From contig CM041465.1 of NCBI GenBank assembly GCA_023213395.1, forward strand, positions 12,028,001-12,092,000: 64,000 nucleotides of DNA, in the 5' to 3' direction. Shown here one piece after another: positions 35,431-47,205 of the stretch (its first letter is position 1; each line of letters opens with the position of its first letter). Source of the DNA: Cycas panzhihuaensis. Lineage: Eukaryota; Cycadophyta. A model generated the notes under the pieces. The model saw only the letters and a list, made by a program, of their open reading frames with translations, was not told the origin of the DNA and did no database searches. The translations under genes and the position numbers were made by a program.

Positions 35431-36676
35431 CATCCACTTGTCGACAATGAGTGGTACGGTGACATAGTGTGGTATCTTACGCAGCAGCAATACCGCCCCG
35501 ACACTAGTAGTAAAGTTAGATCTCGTGATTCCGACTTCTCGCCAGCAATATCTCCTCGTGAGATGAGGTATCAGACAAGAGGTCCTTCGATGGGATCCTC
35601 CTCCGCTACGCCACCGCATTTGCCGACCAGTACTCGCAAATGCCACCATGGCATTTGTGGAGGTCACTAAGGGGCCTATGGCTCGGAGGATCCTCTGCAT
35701 GGGCTATTTTTGGCATTCCTCTTTAAGGACGCTCACGCCTTTGCCTTGAAATGTCGGCGATGTCAGGAACACGCCAACATTTCCCATGTGCCTTCCGAGG
35801 TCCTGCATCCTATTGTTTCGCCATGGCCCTTCGCTCAGTGGGGACTAGACCTCATTGGGGCTATCTCCCCACCTTCGTCGTCGTAGCACAAGTTCATCTT
35901 GACTGCCATGGAGTATTTCACCAAATGGGTGGAGGCCATCCCCTTGATCACTACCCCTGGAAAAACAATTGCCATATTCATTTATCAGCACATCATTTGC
36001 CATTTTGGAATTCCGGACGTCCTAATCACTGACAATGGAACTCCTTTCTGTAATAAGGAGATGGACGAGCTTTGCGAGAAATTTAAAATTTCTCACAAGA
36101 CTTCCTCCCCTTACTACCCTCAGGCAAATGGCCAAGTGGAGTCTTTTAATAAGACTCTCAAGATTCTCAAGAAAACCGTTGCTCAATCCCAAAAGGATTG
36201 GCACCTTCAGTTGCCCTCTGCCTTGTGGGCTTACCGCACCTCTATCTGTTCCGCCACGGGAACGACCCCTGCTCGCTCGGGTTCACATCGAGGCGGTACT
36301 CCCACTGGAGGTGGAGATTCCTTCCTTGCGAGTCTCCCTTCAAGGTTTCATCGACGAAGAGTTGATCCGTCAGGCTTGCCTCGCCGACCTCAAGCTTTGG
36401 ATGAGACGCCTTAGCCATCGTGCCAACCTAGCATCCAAAGCCCGCTCACTAAGGGCCTACGACAAACACCTCTGTTTCTGCCCTTTGTTTCCTGGGGACT
36501 ATGTCCTCAAGCTCGAATATCTCCATGATCGTTTGACCAAGTTCAAACCCCGATGGGTTGGTCCTTTCGTCATTATCGAATCCCTCGATAATGGTGCCTA
36601 CAGGATAGCCACCTTGGAAGGGCTTGAATTTGAGAAAGCTGTTAATGGGAAGTTCCTTAAGAAGTTTTATGCATGA
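35430..36676 (+). pseudogene. Gypsy F integrase
   Basis: After a WYGDIVWYLT linker the zinc-binding part shows CRRCQEHAN. The catalytic core shows FAQWGLDLIG (first Asp), ITDNGTPF (second Asp) and QANGQVESFNKTL (Glu). The C-terminal part runs from a shift near 36270 to a stop at 36676 and includes GDYVLK, KFKPRWVGPF and GAYRIATLEG, as in Tat integrases. There is no chromodomain. Frameshifts near 35880 and 36270 interrupt it. Confidence 0.88.
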
Positions 36677-37248
36677 TCTCTCGGCGATCCCTTCGCCCCG
36701 CTCTGAAATGAGCCTAAACTACCATCTTAGGTTGTCCCCATTCCTCCCAGCCACGGGTGGAATGGCAATTTAAGATGGATCCTTTTTCTTCCTTCTGGTT
36801 CCTTCCGCGGAACCCGCGTTCCCGTATCCTCCCGGGAACCCTTGTGTCATCTTGCTTGGGCATTCCCCAATCAGGAGGGCACTTGGGAGCATTGTTGCTC
36901 CTCTCCCTGTCTGTCGTTTCCTTCGCATATTCCGCTATGCTCTTTCGTAGACGTGTATGTCGCTCTATCCTCTAACCTCACACCTCTCTATCGTCTCCAC
37001 TCACGACGTGTATGTGTGCTCCTATTAGACATATAGCCATACATGGAAGGAAACGTGTGCATCATACAATAAAATACCCATAACATAAAACATCCACAGC
37101 AAAATACACATAACATTTACAATACACAAAATAAACATGCATGTCATCCACATGATACATCATACGCAGCATCTCATATCCAAATAGGGTTCCTGTCACC
37201 CCATATATATATATATCCAAAATCATGTCACATCATACATCTAGGAAG
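36677..37248. other. Non-coding spacer after integrase of F
   Basis: Mixed-composition DNA with a short TA run near 37204. No family resemblance in either strand. Confidence 0.5.
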
Positions 37249-39150
37249 CTAGTGTCCTTGCAGGGGGGTACAATCATATGATCCTATATATAACCCCCTG
37301 GAGGCCCATGCTTTCCTCACAAAACCATATGTACATATCCCATCGTTGTTGCCCCGCCTTGGGGTGCCATCTCTGGTCTCGTGATCCCTCACCTGGGGAC
37401 CACATGCCTCTGAGGCTCCTCCTGGGCCTCCGCGAGCTACCTGCCTTGCTCTCCTTGTCCCGCGGCCATCTTGGGTCATTACTGTGGGTGTGTGTCCCGC
37501 CTGCTCGACTCGATACCATCTCGCGACCACCGATCGTGATTCGCCCGGATACGATCCCGCCTCCCGAGTGCCTCCCGTCCCTCTCCGAGACCCTCAAGAT
37601 GATGTAGCCGGGTCCCGCCTCAAAGATCTCCGCCACTCGCCTGTGTCTCTAAAGCTCACCCGTCTGCAGAGCTCGCCTCTCTCGTGATCTCGGCCATCCC
37701 TCTCCTCACGCAGCCGTCCTCGGGATGCCACATGCTCTTGGGACCCATAACCCATATGTCCTCGCCTCATCAACGGGTGAATGCCTCTCGGGCACTCGCC
37801 GCCTAGGCTCGCCTCCGCTGATGGGCAATTGCCTCAGATATACCGAGGGAATATCTCCCTCCCACGCCTCTACCAATCTCCGCATCTCACGCACCGCCAA
37901 CACAACATGCCATGTATCAGTCCTCATCTCACCATATACCATGATCAAATCAAACCAAACATCTATCTGGATGCCAAACGACTGGAAAGGGTTAGGTCTC
38001 ATCCGCTGTGGCCGCTCCCGGGTCATGCGCATCCTCCCCTCCTGCTCTCGCCACCCGAGTGCCTCGTCCTCCAAAGACCTCCTCCGCCTGGGCCTCTCCT
38101 GGTGGGCCCAGCCTCCGAATCCCATCACGATCCGCACTGCGGCCCTCGGTCATGGGTCCCCGACTCACCTCGTGCTCCAGACGGCCCTACCTCTCCTCCC
38201 AGCCCGGATGGACCTCAGGTCTCCTCCTTTGTCCTAAAGGACCTGCCTCCCCTGTAGGTCGTGATAGGCTAGCCCCATCATCTCCATCATCCCCGTCGTC
38301 GCTGTTGTCATCGCATGCGGGCACTCCTGCTCCGCCCGCCTCGTCATCGCTATCCCACCTCACCATCCTGTAGGGCTCTGCCATGTAGTCTGGGAGGGTG
38401 AGGAGGTATAGTGACGTGGCCTCCATTGATCGTCTGACATGGGCTCCATCCTCTATCCCCCTTAGCCGAGTCTGCCACCTGTGGACCATCAGGGCCTGCT
38501 CTGTAATGGGGTGTGGTCCCCCTGCTGGTGCCACTGTCGCGAAGTGATCGAAGTACCAACACTATAACAATGTGCTATATGATAGTCCACCTCTGTCGGT
38601 CATCCTGATAGTATCCAACTGGGCGATGAGGTTCGCCGCTATCAGGGCTACCCAGTCCATCCTCTCACCGGCCTCGCAATGGCGAACTGCATCCATCCAC
38701 CCGCCTGGTACCTCCCTATAGTTCTGTTTCCAGGAAATCTGGAACAGAATGCATAATACGACTAGTTTCCTCACTCGAGGAATCCCTGACATTAGTACTG
38801 TTTAGAGGGGTGCTCCTCCGCCTCCCATCCGTCACCTCAGAAGAATGTGGCTACCTCCTCGGCGCTGCCTTAGTGCCGGTAGCCCCTAGTCTCACCGGCC
38901 TCGCCGTAACTTCCAAGATTTGCGACATCTCTCTGCGATTGGTTACATCACCCACCGCGGAGGGTGGAACGTGATGTCTCCTCGCCCCAATGGGACACTA
39001 TATCAATCAACAACCTCTGATCCGATGTGTACTGAGGTGTCTTGAGGGCCTTATACAGGCCACACCTCTGTAGGGTCTCCCTATCCTCGTGTTGCCATCT
39101 CCATGTAACTCAAAGATAGCCATACCTACATTCTCGCAGCTTATTCATCG
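37249..39150 (-). pseudogene. Antisense plant mobile domain (PMD) ORF of gypsy F
   Basis: Read on the minus strand across shifts. The N-terminal PMD part (about 39000-39150) has LQRCGLYKALKTPQYTSDQ followed by LLIDIVSHWG. At 38562-38792 come GIPRVRKLVVLCILF, NYREVPGGWM, MDWVALIAANLIAQLD. At 38187-38534 come CWYFDHFATVAPAGG and an acidic tail of Asp/Gly repeats. At 37706-38137 and 37274-37636 basic frames continue. The same residues appear in E despite nucleotide divergence, as expected for a once-coding ORF. It lies between integrase and the 3' LTR, antisense to the element. Antisense ORFs in this position are known in Tat-group elements; function unknown. Confidence 0.75.
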
Positions 39151-39774
39151 AGGACAAACTGCTCACACCAAAACAACTCTAGTCGGCCCCATATTAGTTA
39201 TATCCCTTTCCTCTCAAATCTCTCTCTCGCTCGAGATTTAGGGCTCTTGACCTCAGATCTGCTTTTTTTCGTCATTCAGAGCCAAACTTAGGATCATGGC
39301 TTAAGTTTGCACGGGTCCCGCGGCGATGTGGGTCCTGCAGAATAATCATGACCGCGATCATTATCATGCAGACGAATGGCGATCCCCAAAAGGGGATTTT
39401 ACCCAAAAACTAAAATTTTTCCTGTGGACCCTGGGGCCCAACCGAACTGTGGCTTCCTAATGCCTGTGTCCCCGCCTCTTCGGGTCCGATCCGGACTGAA
39501 GGCCTTCGCTGCCCATAAGGGTACTAAAATCATGTAAAAGCTTAAAACCAACAAACTTTGAACGTTGAGATAGGTTGGGTTTAGTGATATCCACTCATCG
39601 ATCCGGTCTCGCCACCGCCATGTCGCCCGCTCGGCCATGCCGACTCTCTCCGCCTCCGATCGACGGCCCAATCTCCCTCCGTGCCTCCAAAGTTGGGCAA
39701 GACTACAGGTAAGGGAATGGCTCGGTTTCGACATTTAGAGCCGCTGAAAATGAATCAATTTTTCCGTTGATTTC
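39151..39774 (-). other. Leader of the antisense PMD gene in F
   Basis: It lies between the TATA box and the PMD frame and is homologous to E 19427-20040. A GTGAGCAG word near the 3' end could be a splice acceptor and would imply an intron in the leader. Direct coding signal was not seen. Confidence 0.4.
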
Positions 39775-39782
39775 GTTATATA
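39775..39782 (-). promoter_or_regulatory. TATA box for the antisense PMD gene of F
   Basis: TATATAAC on the minus strand, preceded by CGCC as in E. The position relative to the PMD frame is conserved between the two elements. Confidence 0.5.
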
Positions 39783-40287
39783 GGCGGGGGGCCCAACGGG
39801 CACTTCCTCCGTTTTTGGTCTCGCAACAGTCGTTGGGACCGTCCGCCGTCCGATCGCTTTTGCCTTCCGGCCCCGCCGTTGTGCTTTATTGATGCCCTTT
39901 TTGCCCTCCCTTGCGAGCGCATTTATGGTGCCTCCTTATCGTGCTTTTGCCAGGGCTCTTCTGCATCGTTTTACGTGCTACTCCCGTGCCTGCCTGAGTT
40001 TATACTCTTTTGGCCTGCTTTCGCCACCCCGACCCGCTTCCGTGGTCTTTCTTGCCTTGGGGTCCCCAAAGGGGATGCTCTCACTGGGGCATGTTTCGCC
40101 TCCTAAAGCAACCTTTGGCACCCTGTGAGCCTTTCTTCGACCACTCCTCACGGTGATCCGATTGCTTGCTCTCACCCCGGTAACCTCATTGCTAGGTCCT
40201 CCTACCCTTCACGGCCACTTTTGCTTACTTTTTTTAGTGTTGCTTTCATTACCTATTGTCTGTCTGGATTTTGTGTCACCTATGTCC

Positions 40288-40690
40288 GTCTACATCTTTA
40301 CCGACGGTGGAAGTCATGCAGAACCCCGACCTTCTCACGCATGGATTCTCCACACCCTTCCGGACATGATCTCCTCCTAGGATCTTCCTCCCGTAGGCTA
40401 CCAACAACGGTCAATATACACCGCTATCAAGCCCTCACCGATGCTCTGCTTCCATCATGGATACATTATTTTACTTCACTCTCAAGTTGTGGTGTCTCAT
40501 CTCACCCAGTTTACTGTGCGATGCCCTCACTGAGGACTCTTGCTTCCACTGCATCCCTCCTGCCCATTTCTCTATCGATATCCAAAGATATCCCTTGGGC
40601 TCTCAATGCCGAGGTATAGTCTCGCTCACCTCATCCTCGAGCGCCGCCTTCCTCTCCTCCTGGCCATCCCCGAGGCTTGTCCGCCCCTCG
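40288..40690 (+). pseudogene. Extra RNase H domain of gypsy F
   Basis: Plus strand: VYIFTDGGS (first catalytic Asp), then a stop and shift, a weakened NNGQY where E has NNEAEY, HSQVVVSHLTQ (third catalytic position changed to His), CPHLRTLA and PWALNAEVD. This order is that of a type I RNase H of the kind called RVT_3 in plants. It lies about 3.6 kb after integrase, between the antisense PMD ORF and the 3' LTR. It is a second RNase H in the element and now inactive by catalytic losses. Additional archaeal-type RNase H domains are established in Tat elements, but this placement looks unusual to me. Confidence 0.72.
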
Positions 40691-41048
40691 TCGCCCAAGC
40701 CCCTGTGTCCTCTCTCACTTTGCTTCAGGACCCATTCGCACCTCAAACCCGGGTTACTAATGAGGTGAAACCATGGTACCCACTCTTTGCTTACTCTTCC
40801 ACTTGATTATGCACGCCTTTTGCATCTTTGTGGTGGGGCAGCCTCACCTTCTCGCTTTATAGTCTGCTTGTGTGGCTCATGGTACCCCTATGTTGTCTCC
40901 ACCGCCAGATCCATGCATTCCGCCATGACACTGGCCTAACCCTTGCCTACTATTATAATCTTGATTGATATATATATATACACATGTGTTATCGACAACA
41001 GGTTGCCAAGATTCGCCATCACACCAGCCCGAGCAGTGAGGCTCACCG

Positions 41049-41057
41049 CTAAGGGCG
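41049..41057 (+). other. Polypurine tract of gypsy F
   Basis: CTAAGGGCG directly before TGTTTCC. It is weaker than the E counterpart, with two pyrimidine changes. Confidence 0.6.
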
Positions 41058-43606
41058 TGTTTCCGGCCTGTGAATGGATACTAATCACCGACTCGTGTAA
41101 GTGTATGTTTCTCGCATTGTCATCTCTTTCTTTTGATGAGTATTTGCTTGCATGTCTGCATGTATGTGGCTTTGTGGGCGACTTTGTCATCGTCCACACT
41201 TATTTTAGCCTATGACGACTATAGTAGGGGCACACTCCCAGTGAGTGTGGCACCCTGGTGGTTGTTTCACTTCCCGCATCTGCCCTCCTCACCTTAAGAC
41301 CCACTCAGTTTGCACCACCTCCGCCCGTGTGATGACCCGTCATCGTTTGGTCAACTTGCCACCCTGGTTGAGCCCTATTTTTGCTCCTTTGGACCCGTTT
41401 GTTGGCTTGTTTGCGCCCGGGTAGGTGTCTCAGCCCCCCATTGGTCCTTTTTGTCATCGGCCCCACTTAGTCCGGCCCCTGCTTTTGCCTCCGGGTTGCA
41501 TCACGGAATTTCCACTTGATCACGAAATATTCGCAGATCGCACCTATTTCAGACGACTGTCTTAATTTATTTTTTAAAATCCGTCGTGGTAATTTCGCAT
41601 TTATTGCGAAACTGCCACGTGGCTCACGACTTAATTCTCTCCGAGCCGCGCCCTAATCGCTCACCTTAGGGTTTGGTTTGAGTACTTAAGCCATTTTTTA
41701 CTCATTTTTTAGGATTCTTTTGCTCACTTTTGGAATTGCTCTTCAAGGAAACAACATTCGCTCCGCCTTCCATGCCGTCACGCTACTACTAGACCTGCGT
41801 CCCTCCTACAGTGCCCTGCTCTTCTTTGGTGTGGCTAAGACATTCTCCCAGCCCCTCATGCACCTTGGAGAGGGCCCCTTGGAGTGGTTCCAGTAGATCT
41901 TTGCCCAGCAGCCACAAGTGCTTCAAGTGCGTGTGTTTCTACAAACTCCTTAGCAGGGTCCCAAACCTGCTATACTTCAGATCTAGGCTAATTCCTCAGC
42001 CCCTCTTCACTGCTCTTTGGCTGAGGCAAGTCCCTTGCCTCCCTCATTCAGGTATTTCTTATTTTACACGGTTTTTGTTGTGATATTCATGCTCTATTTT
42101 ACTTGCTCCTTGCTTGCTTATGTGAGTTTGGTTCTTGTCCCTTTAGTGGGATGTCTTGACACTGTCTCTGTGCCTCTTGCCTGCGTTTGCTGCTCAAGGC
42201 AGCGGCGTTGAGGGTTGGCATAGGCTTTAGGAAGGAGCTGGGTGGATTCTGTACCACCTTCCACGCTCCCTAAGCGGCTCTAAGCCCCCCAAAACCTCCC
42301 TCTCACCCTGTGCTACCCTTGGCATGCAAATAAGGGTTTGTAGGCCCTCTTTTGGCCGCTCAAACCAGTGCTGTCACAAGTTGCAGCACTGATTTGAGGA
42401 CCTTTGTTCAGGTTTGGGCAACTTGCATAAGTCCCAACCGCTAGTCTTTGTCTAACTCTCTTCCCGGCTGCTCGGCTTGCTCCTCATAGCATCCCGGTTC
42501 GCCGTAGGTTTTCTTGGGCCTCTCTTTGCCCCTTTGTTGCCATTTTCAGCCCTTGCTCTTGGCCTTGCCCTCACTGCCTTGTGGCTCTTGGGGGGAGGTT
42601 AGGGCATCATTTGTGGGAGGTGGGCCACTCCAAGGCTTACCGATCATTTACTTCCGCTTGGGTTACTCTCTGTTGTGTACTTTTATTGTTGGATTGGCAC
42701 TAACGCATGGGTATTTAAATTCACATTTATACTATTTAGACATATATTGTTAGAATCTTGTATTGCATATTAGTGTTCTTCCTCCGGAAGGAGAGATTGC
42801 TATTGCTTGCGGTATTTGGGAGCGTGAGGATATCGTCTGTTAGTCCTGCTTCTTGAAGTAAGCACCCTTATATACATCGTGTTTTCATATTTCTTCATTT
42901 ATTAGCTTTTGCTTCCTTCCTTTCTTTGGCATTGCATTTATTTTTCCGGGGAAGGTAAGGGAGCCCATTTTCAATCTGCCACGACGTCTCGCATCCAGCG
43001 CACTGCGTGGAGTAGCTTGGTGCCCCTCGAGAAGGCTTCCTTCGCGCATGCCCTCAGTCCAGGTGCACATCTTACCCCTACATCGCTACCGCTTTTTTTC
43101 CTTTTTTATTTTCTTCTTAGTAATTAGCGCATCAAAAAGTAAAAAGGAAAATTTGGTTTTGTATTTGGTTATGTGTCAATTATTTTATTACATGCATCTG
43201 TGCCATCTATAGGAAAGGTTATAGGAACCCCCCCCTCCTCTACCTTTCCTCTTCTCCTCTTAGCCGTACAAGTCTCTCGCCTCCCTCGTCGCTTGTTAGC
43301 TTGTTTAGGCACACTCCTGACTTGTTTCCCTTGGGTCTTCTCCTTCCCTTTCTGGCCACCCAAGGGTGGGAGGATCCCGTCCATAGGTCAATCCCGGTTT
43401 ACCTTATGCATCTTCACCGTTTGTTCGGAGTGGTGAAGGATCACTTGATAGTAGCCATACTCCATTGCAGATCCCAAACTCGTGCTCTGGTGCACGGGGT
43501 GCTCTGCATGGTTATTGCTTCCCTCATAAGTTCTGCCTCTAGTTATATCACCACCCACTCATACCACACCTATCAGTTAGGTAGCTATCCCGTAGATGCG
43601 CGTCCA
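41058..43606 (+). repeat. 3' LTR of gypsy F
   Basis: The 2549-bp LTR starts TGTTTCC and ends GCGCGTCCA. It aligns with the 5' LTR with many substitutions and short indels, so the insertion is not recent. Copia C sequence follows. Confidence 0.88.
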
Positions 43607-46600
43607 GGGTCATATCTACATCTAACTCGACCCCTGCCTTTGCAACTTGTAATTCATAAAAAGGTAAGATTGCCAATAGAGTAGCTAATCAACCTAGTTA
43701 GCACCAGAGCCCAACTTAATAATTAGACTCTCTCATCATCTCTCAAAAACCACATTAGCATCTAACTTAGCAGTAGTACAAACTAGTTAACACCTCCTCT
43801 AATCTAAGTTAGTGGCCTCAATAATCTCAATAACAACCATAGACTTAACCATAAAAGAACTAGTAGAGTAGATCAAATATCACCTACCTTTTATGTGGTA
43901 AAACTTGACACCTCACTATTGAATGTAGGAGGCATCGAGCTAGTTTGCAACTCTTGAAAAATCAAAGGATCCAATCACATGGGCCTAACTTCCAACAAGC
44001 TGCCCTATATTATCAAAAACCATCCCCATTTTACTAATAAGGAGCACCCTCATATCAATAAGGAGGTCCAAGCTACCAATAATATAGACAAGGCTATCAA
44101 TAAGGAGGACTATGCCCTCTACAAGGGGCCACTTATACACAATAAGAAGGCCCCTATTTCTAACAAGATAGCCCTATTTGTCAATAAGGAGGCCCTTACT
44201 ATCCATAAGAAGGGCCATCATTTCAACTATAAGTCTAATTCTACTAATAGAATTAGAATCCAAGACCTACTCAAAACCAAAGATTATAGAACATGTAATA
44301 ATTCCCTAACATAAATTAAAAGAACTAGAAAAATAATCAACAACAAGGAGATAATGTAGAAGACAACAAGGATTCCTCCTCCTACAACCTATTCTTTACA
44401 ACTTTATCTTCTCAACTTGATAAAATTTTTGGCTCCTTGACTTAGGTGTAATTAGACACATGATCAATTTAGAAAAAATATTGGAAGAGACTCACCCAAT
44501 AAGCACCTAAATAGTCACATTTGGTAATAATTTGACATATGATGTGACCAAAATTGGTAGGGATAATATTAAAATATTCCAACATCAAGCACCATATCAA
44601 TAATGTATTCCTTATACTAGGAATGAAGATGAACTTACTCTCTATTAGCTAAATAGACAAGTAGAATCTAGATATCCTCTTTAGCCAGGGTATTTGTAAA
44701 ATAAAAAATCATGTAACTAATAAATTTGTAGCTATAGGACATGAAGATGGTGGTTTACATATGTTGGATGGTTTCCCTCTTACCACTCCTCAATAAAATG
44801 AGTCATTCTCAATGGCTAATATAACTTAACTTGATAAGAGGAAAGATGTAATTGTTAAAGAGTCCCCTAGCATCTAAGAAACAGGTGAATGCTCACATTC
44901 AAAGGATATTATCACCTCAAATATCTCTAAAGACTAATTATGGCATCAATGCCTTGGTCATTTAAATATGCAAAGCTTAAACCTTATATTTAGGCTTTAA
45001 ATGGTAAATGGTTTACCTAAAATTAAGAGATACAGTAGCATATGTGAGACATACCTCAAGGGAAAGTAGTAAAGATAAAATTTCCCTTCTGAGAATATAT
45101 AAAGAGCCTCACAGCTATTAGAGTTAGTCCAATTAGATATTTATGGGCCCATATCAATCCAATCACTTAATGGAAGCCTATATTTCATCACATTCATAAA
45201 TGACTTCTCAAGAAACGTGTGGGTCTACTTTTTGAGAAATAAGTACCAAGCCCTAAATAAATTCAAAGAGTTCAAAGTTGTAGTTGAAAATAAAAGTGGC
45301 ATGATAATCAAGACCCTCAGATCAAATAATGGTGGCAAGTATATCTCCAATTAATTCAATAAATTTTACAAGGAACATTGTATCCAATGCTAATTTTTAG
45401 CACCTTATACACCACAACAAAATGGTATAGTTAAAAGGATGAACTAGATATTAGTAAATAAAGGGAAAGCCATGCTTAATGCTACCAATCTTGCCACTAG
45501 ATTTTGAGATGATGCCATTTCCATAGCTATATACCTAACTAATATAAGTCCCAAAGTTGTAGTTAAGAATATCACTCCTAAGGAAGCTTGGTCAAGATAA
45601 AAATAAATAGTAGCACACTTGAAGATTTTTAGATGTATGGTATATAAACATGTTCCAAAGGAGAATGTAAAGAATTTTGATGACAAAAGCCTAAAATACA
45701 TCTTCCTTAGCTATATACTTAATTTCAAATACTATAAAGTATTTGATATAGTTAGGAACCAAGCCTATATATCTCAGGATGTCATATTTATTAAGGATAC
45801 ACATGACCTGACTCTATCTCAAACTTAAATTGTAGTAATAGATGAAGTTGGTGTATCAAAAGTGCCTCTTAGATAAATTCTGGAGCCACTAGTACTAGCC
45901 TACTCCTACACTCTAGATCCTTCATCAATTCTAATAGCCTCTATATCAACAACATAAGTAAGTATAACATTGTCACCTATTTTAGTTGATGACCTTCAGG
46001 AGGAAGTTACCAACATTTAGCCACTTCCTAAGTGGGTACAACACTTCTTAAAGGATACTCCTCCTCCCATAGCTACCAAAAGGCCTTTAAAAATGATATA
46101 CTCCAAAAAGTTTACCTTAATGGCACATGTCCTTGAAATTCATGATCCTTCTATGTTTGAGGAGGCAATCAAAGACCAAATGTGGAAAGTAGTTATAGAT
46201 GAAGAGATGAACTCCGTCATAAAAAATGACAATTAGAAGCTAATAGAATTGTCACCTAGGAAAAAGAAAATTGATTATAGATGGTTATATAAGATAAACT
46301 TCCATGTAGATGGCACTATCAAGCATTATAAAGCTTGCCTTGTAATAAAAGGTTTCAAATAATAAGAGAGGATTGACTATGATGAAACCTTTATACCGAT
46401 AGCCAACATGACCATATTTTATTTGGTTATGTCCCTACCAGCCTAATTTAATTAGTTTATTTATTAGATGGATGTGAAGATTTCTTTCCTCAATGGAGGG
46501 ATCAAAGAAGAGATTTTATTAAAACAACTCCCCAACTATGTTGTTCTAGGCCAAGAAAACTTAGTCTGTAAACTTAAGAAAGCCCTATATGGACTCAAGC

Positions 46601-46751
46601 AGGCACTGCATACTTAATATGCAAAGATTAATACCTTTCTCATATAACATACATTTAATTATTCATCCTCTAACCTAGATTTATATATTTAGGTTAGAGA
46701 TAATTTGATCATAATCATTATTCTCTATGTGAACAATCTTGTAATCATTGG
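43607..46751 (+). mobile_element. Copia element C, left part (plus strand)
   Basis: Degenerate Ty1/copia element of a family different from A and B. No LTR is visible: its left end abuts F and its right end is cut by A inside RT. The RT reading resumes at 60761 after A. It is the host of the A and B insertions and so older than them. Confidence 0.82.
43800..46751 (+). pseudogene. Copia C gag-pol polyprotein, left part
   Basis: Order: gag from about 43830 with a Gln/Gly/Tyr/Pro-rich tail (44020-44330) in which many expected CAA codons are TAA. Protease near 44430-44660, with DLGVIRHMIN where DSGA is expected. GAG-pre-integrase LWHQCLGHLNMQSL near 44935. Integrase to about 45830, with LVQLDIYGP, TPQQNG and KIFRCMVYKHVPKE words. 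Reverse transcriptase from about 46130, with ACLVIKGF and YGLKQAL words, reaching YVNN at 46726-46737, where both Asp of YVDD are Asn. A inserted 14 bases later. The gene is inactive. Confidence 0.85.
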
Positions 46752-47194
46752 TGATAGAATAGAACATGTACAATATCTCCGTGATCACATAGACAAGAAA
46801 TTACGTAAAATTGACATTGCACATGTACTGTGGTTGATAGGTAGAAAACCCCTTCTGGGGAAGAGAAACCACCTCCTAAATCTAAAATTTTATTAAGAAG
46901 AAAATCTATACATAAACCATAAGCAAAACCACCTATTAAAATAAAAAAACAACCTTTGAAAAAGGCTTTAGACAACCTCCTAGATTCTCGAAACCATCTC
47001 CTTGAATCTAGGAGAAGTATTAATACTAAGAAAGGTTTGTTGAAATGGGCAGTTGTGCATTTCAATGACCTTGCAAATAATCATAAAATAAAACTCTAAA
47101 CATTTAACATTAGAATCACTTAAATCATAATTTATACGTGTGACTTAAATAATAACTTAAGAATAACATAAAAGTGACATTAATACTTCTAACA
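46752..47194 (-). repeat. 3' LTR of copia A, copy 2
   Basis: The 443-bp LTR starts TGTTAGAAG and ends TTCTATCA on the minus strand. The PPT AAAGGGGGA lies just inside, at 47195-47203. ATTGG precedes it on the plus strand. Confidence 0.93.
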
Positions 47195-47203
47195 TCCCCC
47201 TTT
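47195..47203 (-). other. Polypurine tract of copia A
   Basis: On the minus strand AAAGGGGGA directly before the LTR start. Copia B has the identical tract. Confidence 0.85.
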
Positions 47204-47205
47204 AA

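Larger units (their letters stand above)
27458..43606 (+). mobile_element. Tat-like gypsy F (plus strand, 16.1 kb)
   Basis: Full-length but decayed Ty3/gypsy element: 5' LTR 27458-29941, Arg-tRNA-like PBS, gag, PR, RT, RNase H and IN to 36676, antisense PMD ORF about 37250-39150, extra RNase H 40288-40690, PPT, 3' LTR 41058-43606. Long LTRs, PBS type and extra 3' genes place it near the Tat/Ogre/Retand group; this is from family knowledge, not a tree. GGGTC follows the 3' LTR and also occurs 3 bases outside the predicted 5' LTR start, so it is a doubtful TSD. Frameshifts split gag-pol into many frames. Confidence 0.9.

Noticed and set aside
41808-43606. Many plus-strand frames in the F 3' LTR, also seen in the 5' LTR
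   Set aside because: LTR sequence with short frames that change between the two LTRs and with E; no domain.
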